64,000 nt of DNA from assembly GCF_009730915.1 (NCBI RefSeq), contig NC_052488.1:20392305-20456304 (forward strand), written 5' to 3'. The notes below the pieces were generated by a model, which saw only the letters and a program-made list of their open reading frames with translations, did not search any database and was not told the origin of the DNA. Position 1 is the stretch's first letter; every line of letters starts with the position of its first letter. Position numbers and translations under genes: made by a program. This DNA comes from Dioscorea cayenensis subsp. rotundata. Its lineage: Eukaryota; Streptophyta; Magnoliopsida; Dioscoreales; Dioscoreaceae. Positions 10,169 to 23,000 of the stretch are shown piece by piece.

Positions 10169-12917
10169 TTATCTGGAAGTAAAAGAAAGAATTATTCAGC
10201 AATACTGAGAGCAAAACACAAACCACAAAGAAGAACATACAAGCTCATCTCTAAAACAAAAGACAAGAAGATGTTAAAGCATCCCATGCAATTCTCTTTT
10301 AAAAGCATTTAGGAAAAAGGCTTTTTTACAAAGGAGAAAATATATATGTTTAAGAGAGTGAAAGAGAGAGGAAAGAGGGAGAAAGAAACAAAGTGTCTCC
10401 TTTACAGTGAGCTAAAGATATTCCAAGCTAAAAAGATTAAAATTCTTCAGGTTAAAAGAAAACAATTCATTTTTGAAAGCATGTGGATTATCTCATCAAA
10501 TGGAGCAAGAATTCAGACAAAAAACATTACATTTGAGTACATATCCATCACAAGAATAACAGTCTCAAAGATAATCTCTTCAAATTGGAAAAGATAACAA
10601 CAAGATAGAGCCTCATCTTTAAGGCATCATTTTCAAATTGTGTTCTAGAAAGCATCTTCAAAGCTATTGAAGAAAAACAACAACACCACCACCAACAACA
10701 GCAAGCATCTTCAAATTTAGTTCTTGGGAATGATCCCCCCCGTCCTAATCCATTGAAGAAAATCATAAATCATGCAGTAAAAAAATTATCATTTTATCTC
10801 AAATGGTGAGACAAAGTCTTCAGAGAAGAATAAAAAAGCTCTTCTTTCAAGTAGACCCTCTCTACTTTTCCCTTCAAGCAAAGCACAAACTAAACCACTT
10901 GAAAACTCCAAGAAAGGATCATCACAAGCTTAGGAAACACAAACAAAATCATAACATTAGAAAGAAAAGCATTCAAAACTTTCAGGAAACATCACTGTTA
11001 ATCAGCACCCAGAGCACAATTTCAGCAGATCAATCTTTCATAAAATGAATACTAAACACAAAAACCATAACAAAACAACAAATTAATCAATATGATCAAA
11101 AGACCACCAGCTAGCAAAACCAAGAACTTCAACTCACATAAAAAGCCACCAAAGGAACAAGCAAAAGAAATGCACCTCTGTGAGAAGTGTGTCTTGTCTT
11201 TTGGATCACAGAAGAGAAAAGAAGCAATGAAGAGTGAGTGGGTGGGTGCTCACTGCACTGCTCTGCTCCTTTTTGTAATGGCAATGGAGGGAGAAGGGAA
11301 TGGGGAGGAAACTTCGCAAAGGAGCTCTTTTTGTTTGCGTTGACACACAAGAGAAGAGAAGAGAAGAGAAGAGAAGAGTGGAGGAGAAGATGTCCTTTGT
11401 GGGCAAAACCTTTATAGAAGAGCCCAAACTCAATGCATAGAGATAAAGATGAAAACTTTGGAGAGAGAAACAAAGGTTTTCTGGGGAAGAAGTGCATGTG
11501 ACCAGCCTCTGACACTGACCAGCCATGACCATGGGTATCCAAAAAAAAAAAAAAGTATAAATTTTTTTTTTTTCTCCTCTCCTTAGTCCTTTGATTGATT
11601 TTTATATACATATATTTCTTTTCTTATTTAAATATATATAAAAAGAAACAACTGTTTGATGTTCATGTTTATTTTTTTTGATAATTGCTATGCTCTACTG
11701 TTGGATTTTCACCATGAGAAACAACATTGGATCCTCCACCACAAAGAAAATCCAAAACCTTTGCTTGATCAACAATGAATTATATTTGTGATAAAGTTCA
11801 ACAGAAATTAATTGAATGAACAAGTCTCATGTCAAAGGAAGAAGAAGAAGAGGAAACAAGGACAGAAGTGCAGCAGCAGAACAAACATTGATCATTGATT
11901 CATTGATCATTCAGTTCTATAATTGAGAACTTTTGCATGGAAGTCTTGAATCATGCATTGAAAAGCAAGGAATTATTATGTATGAGTTTAATTGATGAAC
12001 AGAAACATTTAGCCTGTACAATCTTAAAAACCAAAAAACCAAAATTTAAAAAAAAAAAAAAGAAAAGGAAAAAACTTTTTCTTTTCCTCAATTATCAAAA
12101 GCATTTTGGTCCTTTTTCACAACCATGCATGCAAGAGAACAGGCTTCTCATTAACCCAGTTTAGAGGTTTGACTCTCTCTACTCTACACACACAAATTCC
12201 AATACTTATAATAATTAACTAAAACTCCACACTGGTCCTTTGATTCTTTCTCATAAGATAACAAGTTTTATATTTGAATATAGAGATAAAGCAAGGCCAA
12301 TAAATAGCAAAAAGAGAAAGAAGGAGAACATCAAAGCATGTCAAAACAGAGAAGCAGAGAGAGAGAAAGAAGGAATATGTGGCTGACCTTTGGAAAGCAA
12401 AAGCAAAGCAGGCAAACAAACAAACAAACAAACACTCTTCTTCTCTCCTCGTAGAGAGCATCTCACACACACACACACACACACACACACTGGTTTTTCT
12501 TTCACTTTAGTTTTCAACTTTGGAGGAAGTCAAAGGAGGGAGGAAGTGGTGAGAAAACCCAGGGGATGTGAGGGAACATCAAACATGGGTTTTGCAGCGA
12601 GGAAAATGATAAGAAATGGAGGGAAAAAGCCGTTAATTCCGTTCCTTTTTTATTTATTTTATTTTATTTATTTATTTTCATGCTTGTCTCTTGTGTTGTG
12701 TAGTTCTGTCCTCTTTGTTGGTCTCTTCTTCTTCACACTGTGCAACACATTTCAATTTCAATCTATATCAATCTCATTCTCAAAAATCTCTTGCAGAGAT
12801 CTCGATGCCCAATCTATTTCTTGTCAGCAGTTTGCTTCTTTGCTTTTTCAGTTGTTTCAGTCTTATTTTCCATCTTTTTTATTCTATATATATATATATA
12901 TATGTTTGGTTTATATG

Positions 12918-12948
<31 letters not shown>

Positions 12949-12960
12949 CAAATTACTTAT
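10169..12960 (-). promoter_or_regulatory. Leader intron and promoter region of the F-box gene, with microsatellites
   Basis: No supported coding sequence. The minus strand is pyrimidine-rich at about 11200-11500, typical of a plant 5' leader, and includes a (GAGAA)n run at about 11349-11378. A second pyrimidine-rich patch on the minus strand lies at about 12290-12490 with a (CA)n run at 12465-12490. Either may be a first exon. (AT)n runs sit at about 12886-12902 and 12920-12948. Phe/Leu-rich open frames here on both strands are low-complexity by-products. Confidence 0.4.
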
Positions 12961-12973
12961 AATTGTTTTAAAT

Positions 12974-13173
12974 CAATGGTTTTTGGGTCAATTAATATCA
13001 GGTCCCTTGTGTAGGCCATTTGTTTCGGTGAGAACCTAGGATCAAACCTCATGTTCTACACAAGGTGAGAACACGTGAGTCGGCATTGAGTTTTACTCCC
13101 TACACATGCATGTTCTGAAGTTTTGGTGTTTATCGTCTTTATCAAAAATAATAATAATAATAATAATAATAAT
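12974..13173 (+). mobile_element. Old tRNA-derived SINE copy with (AAT)n tail
   Basis: About 200 bp similar to the better-preserved element at 63363-63537: TTTGGGTCAATT, GGTCCCTT, GTTTGTTTCGG and AACCTCATGTT are shared. A pol III A-box-like region (about 12984-12995) and a decayed B box, GATCAAACCTC (about 13040-13050), are present. It ends in an AAT repeat and is flanked by AATTGTTTTAAAT (12961-12973) and AATTGTTTTGAAT (13174-13186), a 12/13 match consistent with a target duplication. Several differences from the other copy are CpG to TpG/CpA changes. Confidence 0.72.
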
Positions 13174-13186
13174 AATTGTTTTGAAT

Positions 13187-14398
13187 GGTTAATTCAGAAA
13201 TAAATAATCCCAAGTTGTTAAAAACACACAGTTTTTTTGTCTCTTTAATTAATACCAAACTAAAGAAAACATTTCTTGTTCATGTTCTTCTTCCCTTGGT
13301 TCAAACACATCTATTAAATTTATAGTCAACAAAATAGAGAAAAAAAAAGAAGAAGAATTGTTTGGTTGTGTTTGATTGAATGGGAAAAAAAAAATTAAGA
13401 ACAAGAAGAAAAAGAAAACCTCAATGTTGATCAATTCAATTGAATTAAATCCAAACATATAAGATCCAATACAAAGACAGAAAACCAAAAGAACCAAATG
13501 AATGAGAAGAGAAAAGATAGAGAAAGACAAGTAACAAACATGCATTGAGAGAGGGAAAAAGAAAAGGAGCAATGCAAGCAAGTAATGACAAAGTTGGTGT
13601 ATTGATAGAATGATGAGAAGAATACAAATAGGATGAAAACATGGCAGGCTTTAATGAGAGAAATAAAGAAGACAAGAAGGAGGGAGGGATTGCTTCTATT
13701 ACAAGTAGAATGATCAACAATGCCAAGCACAAGCAGGCCTTCATTTTATTTTATTTTTTATTTTTTATTTTTTTTTCACTTGCTTTGGAAGCAACAAATT
13801 TAATAAAAAGGTATACTTGAAAGTGACCATAAAGAACTACAGTGACACTTGTTTCATATCCATCTAATTTATGAAATATTGTTCCATTTCATTATTTGAG
13901 TCCTTGCTATCTCATAACAAAAAATTAATCCGTTTGTGTTTAATAAATAACTTATGTTAAAATATAATGCCGAAATTACATAAGAGAAACACAATAGAGT
14001 AAATAAAATATAACCATCTATTAAAAGTACAAAACACTGAACAACTATGATAAAACAGTGTTTATTTTGAAGATATATGAGGGGATGTCATCTCCCAGAG
14101 AAACATCAATTCCGCTATAATCGGATAGAGACTAGCTTGTGATTTTTTTTTATAATAAAATATATATATAATTAATCATTTTATCAAAAATATATAATAT
14201 AAAAATATGGGATGGAAATATTACATATTATTTAAAGAAAGCTAAATATGGATGGCTTTGACTTAACCAACCTCTTTCATTTAATAATAATAAAGTAAAA
14301 ACTAGGTAGGGTAAGAATTTATGTAAGACTAATATATAAATAGATAAAAAGGTGTAATAAAATAGTAAATAATATTTTTTTTCAAAAAAAGGAAAATA

Positions 14399-14436
<38 letters not shown>

Positions 14437-15324
14437 GGGGGGAAAGAGAAATGATTGAGCTGATTTAGGGGCATGGGGGAGGGTTGAGGAGGCTTTCTCT
14501 TCTCCCAAGATGAAGAGCAGGGCACTTTCGGGAAAGCAAATGGTTGAACTCACTCTCACGTGCGACGCCACACGTCTACTCAGCTTCCACATCTCTCTGT
14601 CACTCTCGTGTGCATTTTTTTTTAAAAAAAAATTAATTATTTTTTATTTATTAAAAATAAATAAATTATAAGTTTATAAAATTTTTAAAACATGCAAGAT
14701 ATAAATTTATCACTTTGTCAGTTTATTCTATTTTATAACACATACGTTTAAAATATATAATATTCATTTAGCATGAATTGTTTTCATATAATTATATAAA
14801 TTTTTATTTAATATATAGTATATTTTTATTTATAATATTCAGAAGAGTAGGAAATGAATAAGTGAAACTTGGAGGGATTATTTTATAGTATTTTCAGTTT
14901 TATTATCTAATTCTGTTTTTTTCTTTTTTTTTTCTTTTTGGGTGAGGTAGTGGTACTGGTGTAGTAAATCATGAATAAATTAATATCTTAGGAGATGCTT
15001 GTGTGTGGGATAAATTAATATCTATTATGCTATTTTTATTGATATCATGCATTCAAGGGTAAAGTGGGAAATGAATTCTAGGCCAAAAATACTATTGTCA
15101 GGGATTCTCAGAGTTTTGTTTGTAATTTGAAAAAGAATAGAATGGTGGATGGCATTATTGTAATTTGTAAATAGTATAAAGAAATATGAGCATAATCAAA
15201 ATATATCTTTATAAAAGTGGATAATAATGTATATTATTGATATATATGTGCAAATTATCTAATAAAATCACGTAGTTCGGGAGAGCATTCATAAATTAAA
15301 TATATATATGAGAAAAATAGAAAT
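13187..15324. other. AT-rich intergenic sequence, no gene
   Basis: Contains many A- or T-runs and an (AT)n run at about 14404-14432. Open frames on the minus strand (13249-13745) are Phe/Leu/Ser-rich and in several overlapping frames, so they are composition artefacts. A less AT-rich patch on the minus strand at about 14450-14600 has no match I recognise. Confidence 0.5.
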
Positions 15325-15616
15325 GGGGTTAATTTTTTAGCAGGATACCAAACTATGATTATTTTTCATTATGGGTTCGAACTTCAATTTGAATCAAAAT
15401 GATTATCCAACCTCAATTTTGTTTTACAGGGTGGTCACCCGAGAGATTCCGACTTATTTTTTTGATGATATAAATACCGAAAATTCTCTATCAACATATG
15501 CATGATCATCAAGTGAAACAAAATTAAAATTGGGAAACCATTTTAATTCAAATTGAAGTCTGGACTCCAAAATAAAAGTATGCCATAGTTTGGTACCCTA
15601 TAAAAAAATTTACCCC
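15325..15616. mobile_element. 292-bp MITE with inverted repeats and 8-bp target duplication
   Basis: The left end GGGGTTAATTTTTT is inverted at the right end AAAAAAATTTACCCC, and the similarity continues inward: TACCAAACTATG at the left against CATAGTTTGGTACC at the right, and CAATTTGAATCAAA against TTCAAATTGAAG. The flanks share ATAGAAAT (15317-15324 and 15617-15624). No coding capacity. The 8-bp duplication would suit hAT; the termini resemble those of the 2034-2522 element, so superfamily is uncertain. Confidence 0.75.
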
Positions 15617-15739
15617 ATAGAAATGACATTGAAACTCATAAGTTTAAAACCACAAAATACTTTTATGATACAATTCTTACAACAGTAAAATTAGTATTTT
15701 ATTCCTCTGATACTAATTTAGGGGTTAAGAGATAAAACT

Positions 15740-15793
15740 CAGCAGCAGCAGCAGCAACAACAACAACAACAATCAATAATAATAATAATAATA
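15740..15793. repeat. Compound microsatellite (CAG)n(CAA)n...(AAT)n
   Basis: CAG units run into CAA units and then, after a short break, AAT units. On the minus strand it generates a poly-Cys chance frame. Confidence 0.9.
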
Positions 15794-17035
15794 CATGATT
15801 GGTTATAAATATGGTCTATAATGTCACTAATAAGAATTTCAGAAACCATATGAAAAGTCCATACCACATCCATTATCACACATAATAATTCATTCCAACA
15901 AGAAAAGAAAAAAGGACTCAAAAATAATAATCAAGTTCAATGAAGTCTGGCTTATCAGAGCAAAGCAATTGAATAAAACCATGAATTTTTCCCCTATAGT
16001 TTCATCTATTCCTAAAGTTCACTGACAAAAGAATTCAAAAAGGTTCATCAATGGCAATCACATGTACATACAAGTCTATCATCATGGACAACTATTATTT
16101 ATCTGCAGCAAATCCAACTCTTTGCAATTCACAATGGAAAAAACAGACAGAATTCATTCTGGATTTTTGTTAAACAGGTATTCAAAGATCAAACATTTGG
16201 TATTGTCAGCTATACAAATGCACAGGGGGTGATGATCTGTGAGGGCTACGATGAAGGCCCTGGTATCGTATTGTATTGTAAACAAGCTGCAGAAAGCATT
16301 TATCATGAAAGGTAATTCTAAAACAGCATATAATATGATGTTTTGCAGAAACAATTGGTTTCTGACCTCTAGTTCCCTGCAAGGACAGTGGCTTCATGTG
16401 ATCAGAGATGTCAAGGTTTATGCATAAGGATTTGCTGTTCCAGAGCAGAACCAGAACTTGATCCTTGCTATTATATCTGTAAATCGATCGCAAAGTTACA
16501 GAGGTGAAGAGAAATCAATGTATGTTAGACATTCAAGTTTGTTTAGCAATGTGTACTGTTATTTTGTTCATAAATCAATTGAAGAGTTGGTAAAACCTTG
16601 GAATAATTTCAAGAGAAAGACAGGCACAATAAAGATTAGTTTACCTGGAGCATCAGCAGCTCCTCAGTGAAAATTCTCAGTAGCATCTCAGAGAAGTAAT
16701 TAAAGGGTAATATGAAGTTAACAGTCAAATAAATAATAGCATGAAAACAACCATGAAAAGAATGATATGTAGTTTATTTGGCTGTGTAAATAAACCATGG
16801 CTTCGTACATTAGTAATTTTTGGTGCATGTGTGATGTATAACACAATTCTCTATTGAACAAATAATGAGGTTTAACATACTAATTCAGTTGCTGATAAGA
16901 ATGAAGGAAAAAAAATAATACATGAATGAAAGAATACTACTAAATTTTAATTTCCCAAAAAAAAAAAGGCGGGCAAAGACTAAAAAATGTTAACCATTTG
17001 CCCTACTTACAGATTGAACTGTCGAGGAGATGGTT
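15794..17035 (-). other. Downstream region of FAB1, probably including its 3' UTR
   Basis: Immediately downstream of the FAB1 stop codon on the minus strand. Mixed composition without a supported coding frame. The part next to 17035 should be 3' UTR; how far it extends is not visible. A poly-A run is at about 16958-16968. Confidence 0.4.
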
Positions 17036-20000
17036 TTATGGTCTAAGGGAGACAGAAGCATCCTGCAGATCATCTTCGCTGAGGCGAGGTTCTGATTTGT
17101 CAAGTATAGGGGACGGTGGTGACCACTGATCAGGAACCATGAGAAAATATGTCGACATGGCCTTCCTAAAACGTTTCTTGTATTGCTTAGGTGAAATAAC
17201 AGTAGGCAACGCATTCTTCGGTCCACCCAAGATGCCCGAAGTTTTCACCCATGTTTCCAGATGTTTGTCCCATGTGTACTTTCTCATGAAGTCGATGATT
17301 CCTAGAACTAGTTCATGATTCTCCTCATCCACTCCTACCAGTAAAGAGTAGTCCATGACACCTATGGACTGCAAAAATGGCAACGATACGCAGAAATTAA
17401 ACAGAATATATACACAACAAAAATGTGATAGTGTGTTGGTAATAAAAAGACACAACAAGAAAATACCATTTGGATTTTCGACCACTTACAGCAAGAAAAG
17501 ACGTATCATTCCAAACAGCTCTCTCCAACAGACGTTTTGCCTTGTTTCCCACAAATATTGGTGATGTTGGCATTGCCTCAATCAAGTTCTGATCTAGAAG
17601 CACTCTGTTCTCACCATTTGAATCTGGGTTATAACGGGATCTCGAAGATCCCTTCAAGTCATACAGTCTCATTACTTTCCTTCCGAAAAGAAGGTTTTCC
17701 ATCACCAGCAGATCCATCCTTGATTCCTTGCCACTCTTCAAGTGTTTAGAAATCACCTAAAGAAGAAAGGAAATGATATTTAACATATAAAGCGAAAAAA
17801 GACAAATCAAATAGACATATAATTCATAAAACAACATCCAGTTGTGCACGGAATCCTAATGTTGTGAGTTTAGTTAAGTTGCCTGTTTCCGTTTTCTGCA
17901 TCGAAATGATATTCTAGTTAAGACAGGCATGTCAGGACTTACAGTTTAGCTGAATATTTCCTTTATTATTATTAAGTATTTTGTTCTACCTTGAAAGACT
18001 AGAAGCTATTCAAATTCAACACTGCTAGATCCTTAATACATGTCCCGCTGTCTCCCGGCACCACAAAGCATGTAGCATAATGATGAATCTATTCTATCTC
18101 CATAAAAAAAATTTGAACATTATCTTTCCAGTGCTAGTTATCTTTTGTATGTGTACTCTATTAAATGGTGACATAAAGGTATCACATTAACGTGAAGAAA
18201 CCTTTAGTGATTAAATCATCCCACAAGCTCTATAGACAAAGAACTAGCTTAATTCACAGCAACGCTCTAACCGCCAAAAGACAAATGGGTGCTTGAAGTA
18301 CTTTTAATGCAAATCATGAGGCAACAGAATCCCTTCCTTTACATCAGAACATATTAAAGTAGGAAACATCAAACTGATTATTGTTGGGACGTAGTGGCTC
18401 AGATCCATAGTCCCACATCGCCTGTGAAACCAATTCTCTTTGGCTTCATATACTCTCACTAAACCTTCCCTGTAACTCGAGTTATGGAGAAGTTATGGTG
18501 GTGGGTCCCTATGTAACAATTATATCTTCTTTATCCACCGCCATTTTCTTTTTTTCATTACTTCTTTTTATCTTATCTTGACAAATGGGTGGTTTTTTAA
18601 ATGTTGGCCTATTTCACATTCATGTTCTGAACAAAGTCTTAATACAAACAAAATTTGATACCAATATATAGAAAAGGGATGCACTAATGGAAGCAAAACT
18701 AAAGAAGCTCATACCTGATATATCCCAAGAATTTTTGCCAAGCAAGTCGGGCTTTTCATGTCTATTGACTCTGATAGATATTTGAAATACTCAGGGCCAA
18801 ACTTTATAAATGACTCGAGCTCTGTTTTAGTAACCTGCTTAATTATAAACCTATCATCCAATGATTTTGCAAAAAATACATTGCTCTTGCCACCTTGTGC
18901 TCCCCATTTCTTACAACGACTGAGAGATCTAACGAAATCAAGCTCAGACGGACAGCATTCTTTCCTTAATGCATCAAATCTTTTAGCAAAATAACATGTG
19001 ACGGTATATTTTACTTTTCCTATTGCTCCTTTGTGTGCAAAGGAAACTCTAATATGCGCTTTCTCTGCATGATTTGGTGGATCAGAAACTTGAGAACTTC
19101 TACTTCCAGATAAAGATGAAATATCATCATCAGGCATCGGACCAGCACTTGAGAGATGTTCAGAAGATGAATCATCAACCGAATGAAATTGGTGAAAAGT
19201 CACAGAATCATAGAGATGCACTGAGAGTGAGGGGTCCCCACCATCTTTTATCCTTTCTTGATCATCTAACATCTGAAAATGATAGCCAGTTGAGACAAGT
19301 GCATATGTAATGATACTGGTTGGTTCATCATCATGGATTGGGATGACAGTGTCATTGATTCCAACAGGAAGAAGCAGCCTCCCACCATTTTGATGTTCTA
19401 TCTCTCGGAAGAAAGAAACATAATTTGGTTTATACTCACTAAGCGCATCAAACCTTGGAGCACTATCCCAGTTGTTGTTGAGAGAACGATAGATATTCAG
19501 GAAAGGAGTTCCAATCCAGCTTAGAAAATCCTCTGCACTGTCCCCCCATTTGGTAGGCAATGCATGAGCAAATGGTTGGGCCAAATGACCTCTACTTCTT
19601 TCTTCTGAATCCTCAAAAACTGACACTGGAACCCCATCTTCTACAAGAACTGAAGATTCCAACATGACAGCATTAGCATGTGGTAGGCCACTTTCGCCAG
19701 TCCACTTTGCATCTAAAGCATCTGATAAATTTGCAGAAATTGGAAATTGACCATCAGAGAGGGTTCTGCGGACAATAATATCAGGTTCCAATAGGTCCAA
19801 TTGATCTATTCCACTTGCTATTGTCATGAGATTGTTTTTATTTTGGTTAGCCTGGGAAGAATCAAACTCATTGCCTCTTTGCTGCTGATCTGTCTTAGGA
19901 TTGCCAAGGTGGTTATTGAGGCTCTCTTGACAATCAACCAGATGTGTACTACCATTGAGGAATTCATTGGTATTGGCATCTGAATTAGTGCTGCCTCCTT

Positions 20001-23000
20001 GAGGGGTTGCATTACAATCTGCTGAGTTGGTGGAACAGAGCTTCTCCTTATCTGTTGTCACTAAATCACAAGGCACTTCACAGGGACCATTTGAAGCATA
20101 TGTTAAGCGTTGATCCCATAGATATGACTGGAATAGCAACTGTCTCCTTAATTTATTAACCACAAGAATATCCAGAGCTGGCTGTCCTTCCTTCACTCCA
20201 TTCTTTGATAACTTCGTTATTGCTTCCTGAAAGGAATGTGTGGAAACATTATTAATATGCAAGCACTGAGTCTGGGCATAGCATTAACAAACAACTACTA
20301 ACCTCAAATTCCATTATCTCCTTTTGCAGCAGCTGTTCAAGTTCAACAATGTGTCTTGGTGACACCAGAAATCTCGGATTTTTGTCAAGGGACCCCCCTG
20401 CATTTTTCATCTCCACAATCTGGGATAGTGCTTTCATTACATCACTGAATAGAAGCTTCGCCCACTCAGCAACCTATTATTTATGCATGACTTATCGGTC
20501 AGCTTCAAGAAAGCAGCTCAAGTTTCTTAATCTCATGCATTATCGTTTCTTGGCATGTAAACAAACCTCAATTGCTTCTTTTTGTACCCATTCCTGAACT
20601 TGATAATTAAACTTGAGCATTGGAGGAGGAAGATACACTGAGTGAACATTGATCGAAGAATAACGGAAGCAAGCAACCATATTCCCAAACCTGCTCAAGT
20701 AATGCAGTGAATGAAGCAATCTGCACTTTGGTGATAAAGATGAAAAGAAAAGAAAGAAATGGAGTACCCATAAAACCGAAGACACTCTTTGTGAACAGAA
20801 TGGCCGCAACTAGCTACCCTACTTGCAGCAGCATGATTTGAGAAGCTAAGTTCCAAAAATTTACCGAAAGATAAGCCCCAAGCTGCATCTGACATCACAA
20901 CTCTTTGAGTTGCCGGAGGCAATCCATTAATCCGAGGGCAGCAAAGGCACCTGTGCCACATCCATATCTTCCCATCCTCTTCCCCAGCCAGAAGAAACTC
21001 AGGGAGCTTCCTGACAGATATTGTAAGATTGCCTTGCCGGTGAGTATAACAATGAACATGAGCTTCTGATGGCATATCACAGGAACAACACCGATAACTC
21101 TGGCATTGAATAACAGACAGACTGAGACATAGACAAACATTGGCAAACCAAACATGCCAAGGAAAGTAACAAATAATTAACCTGATCAAATAGATTGTCT
21201 CGCAGAAATCTTCCCAGGGGTTTGTCAAAGCTTCCATAGTATTTGATGCGGAAAAGATGCGGGCACTCACAAACAGTCCCTTTCCACACACATCTGGTCA
21301 AGAGGGAAACTAGAATGCTCCGATGATCTGAAGGAGGAGGGGAGAACTCCTCCTTTGATAAGCTGAACTCATTCTTACCATTGTAGTCTTGACGCGTGAA
21401 TTCATTTGTCATCATGTTGTCTTTGTTAAAGGTATGCAAGTCATCAGGATAGTTGATGGGAGCAAGAAAAACATCCTTACTTGCTTGAACATCACTTCTT
21501 AACTTCTCCAACTCATTATTTTCGACAAAACCATCTTCATTTATTGGTTTCGATGATGCATGATAAGAATCTGAAACTGATATTGAAGTATAAGAAGGAA
21601 AGAGGGTCTTGCTTTCCGATTTCACAGCAGATTCACAATCACCATTTACCTTCAAAAAAAGTTTTATGTCAGCTGGTAATTTTTAAAGGTGGATGCAGAT
21701 TCTCTAATCTGAGTGTTAAGAACTGCAGGCGATTTTGAATCTGTCACCTTCACATTTTCAGGATCTGACGTTACAGTTGGAACTGGCATACTAAGCACTT
21801 GAGTATCCATGCTACATTGCGATCCACCAGTAGGAGAGACCATGAAGCCAGGTACAGTTGAAATCGATCTGTTTATGCTGGAGGGTTTGTCCAGCAATGC
21901 AACAGTAATTGGAGATGTTGAGGAAATTGCAGCACCTTCATCTGCAAGAAAAGATGTTTCCATGGCCAGATGATAGGCTGCAAAAATTCCATACTGCATA
22001 ACATGCTTTAGTTTCTTCAGGTCATCACCACTAGCACCCTTGAGCAAAACCTATAGAAATCAAATAAATTAGATGTGCGAAACTCCTTCCATAGTGGCTA
22101 AGCTAAAATTTAGAGAGAATAGCACAACGCAAAACTTAATAAATCTAAACTAGAAAAATAAACAGTAAACAGTAGTGTACTCCAAAACGAAATTTCGAAT
22201 CCAAATTCAAATCAATTTGATTGGGTCATACAACTCAATAGTCAAAATTTGTTGTTACACAGAAATAGACATGGGAGGTAGTGAATTGCTGTATGAACTA
22301 TAAGAACTTTACAGTAAAACTTTATTTTGCAACTGGTTCAAATGGCGTGCTTTACCGACCAAGGTCAGTTCAGCAATTGTAGCATTTCAACTGTGATCGG
22401 GAAAGAAGACCAAATACATCAAGGGGGTAAAGTGAAAAAGCGAATAAAACAAGCTGATCCAATATGCACATCAAAGATCAGGAACAAATATCATAAAAAC
22501 TTCAGGTGGCTGGCAGAATTATACTAAATCATAAAAGAAAAAACTTCAATGAATCCAATTACCATGTAAATCCTCATACAATTGAGACTAACATTCTCTA
22601 CCTTTACAAATTGTGTTTCTTTGTGCTGTGCTGTTACATTTTGTGCATTATCCAAGAAGCAATAATCAAAATGTCAAAAAGATATGAAAGGAGACAACCT
22701 ATGTTCATAATCAAGAAAGAAAAATTTTCTACAGAAGTAAGTATGACTTACAGTACAACCTAAAGGCTTTGGGCAACCTTGAAAAAAAATTAGGTTCTTA
22801 GTCATTTTCTTGCCTCCCAGGCCAGCGGTACCGTGTTCCTCGAAACATTTCTCCACGTAAAATAATTCACAACTTCCAAGATTTTGCGGTGACAGATAAT
22901 CAATAGAAGGGACTATTTGAGCACCAGTGCAGCGAGCTATACGCTCAAGGACTGGCCTTTTGATATTTAGAACAAGTGAAATATTTTTCTCAAGAATATA

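Noticed and set aside
12219-13745. Overlapping Phe/Leu/Ser-rich frames on both strands
   Set aside because: Several frames are open at once, with low-complexity content (T-runs, CA and AT repeats); none has similarity to a family or splice support.
16154-16670. Frames of 60-95 codons downstream of FAB1
   Set aside because: No family similarity and no splice support; probably 3' UTR or intergenic.
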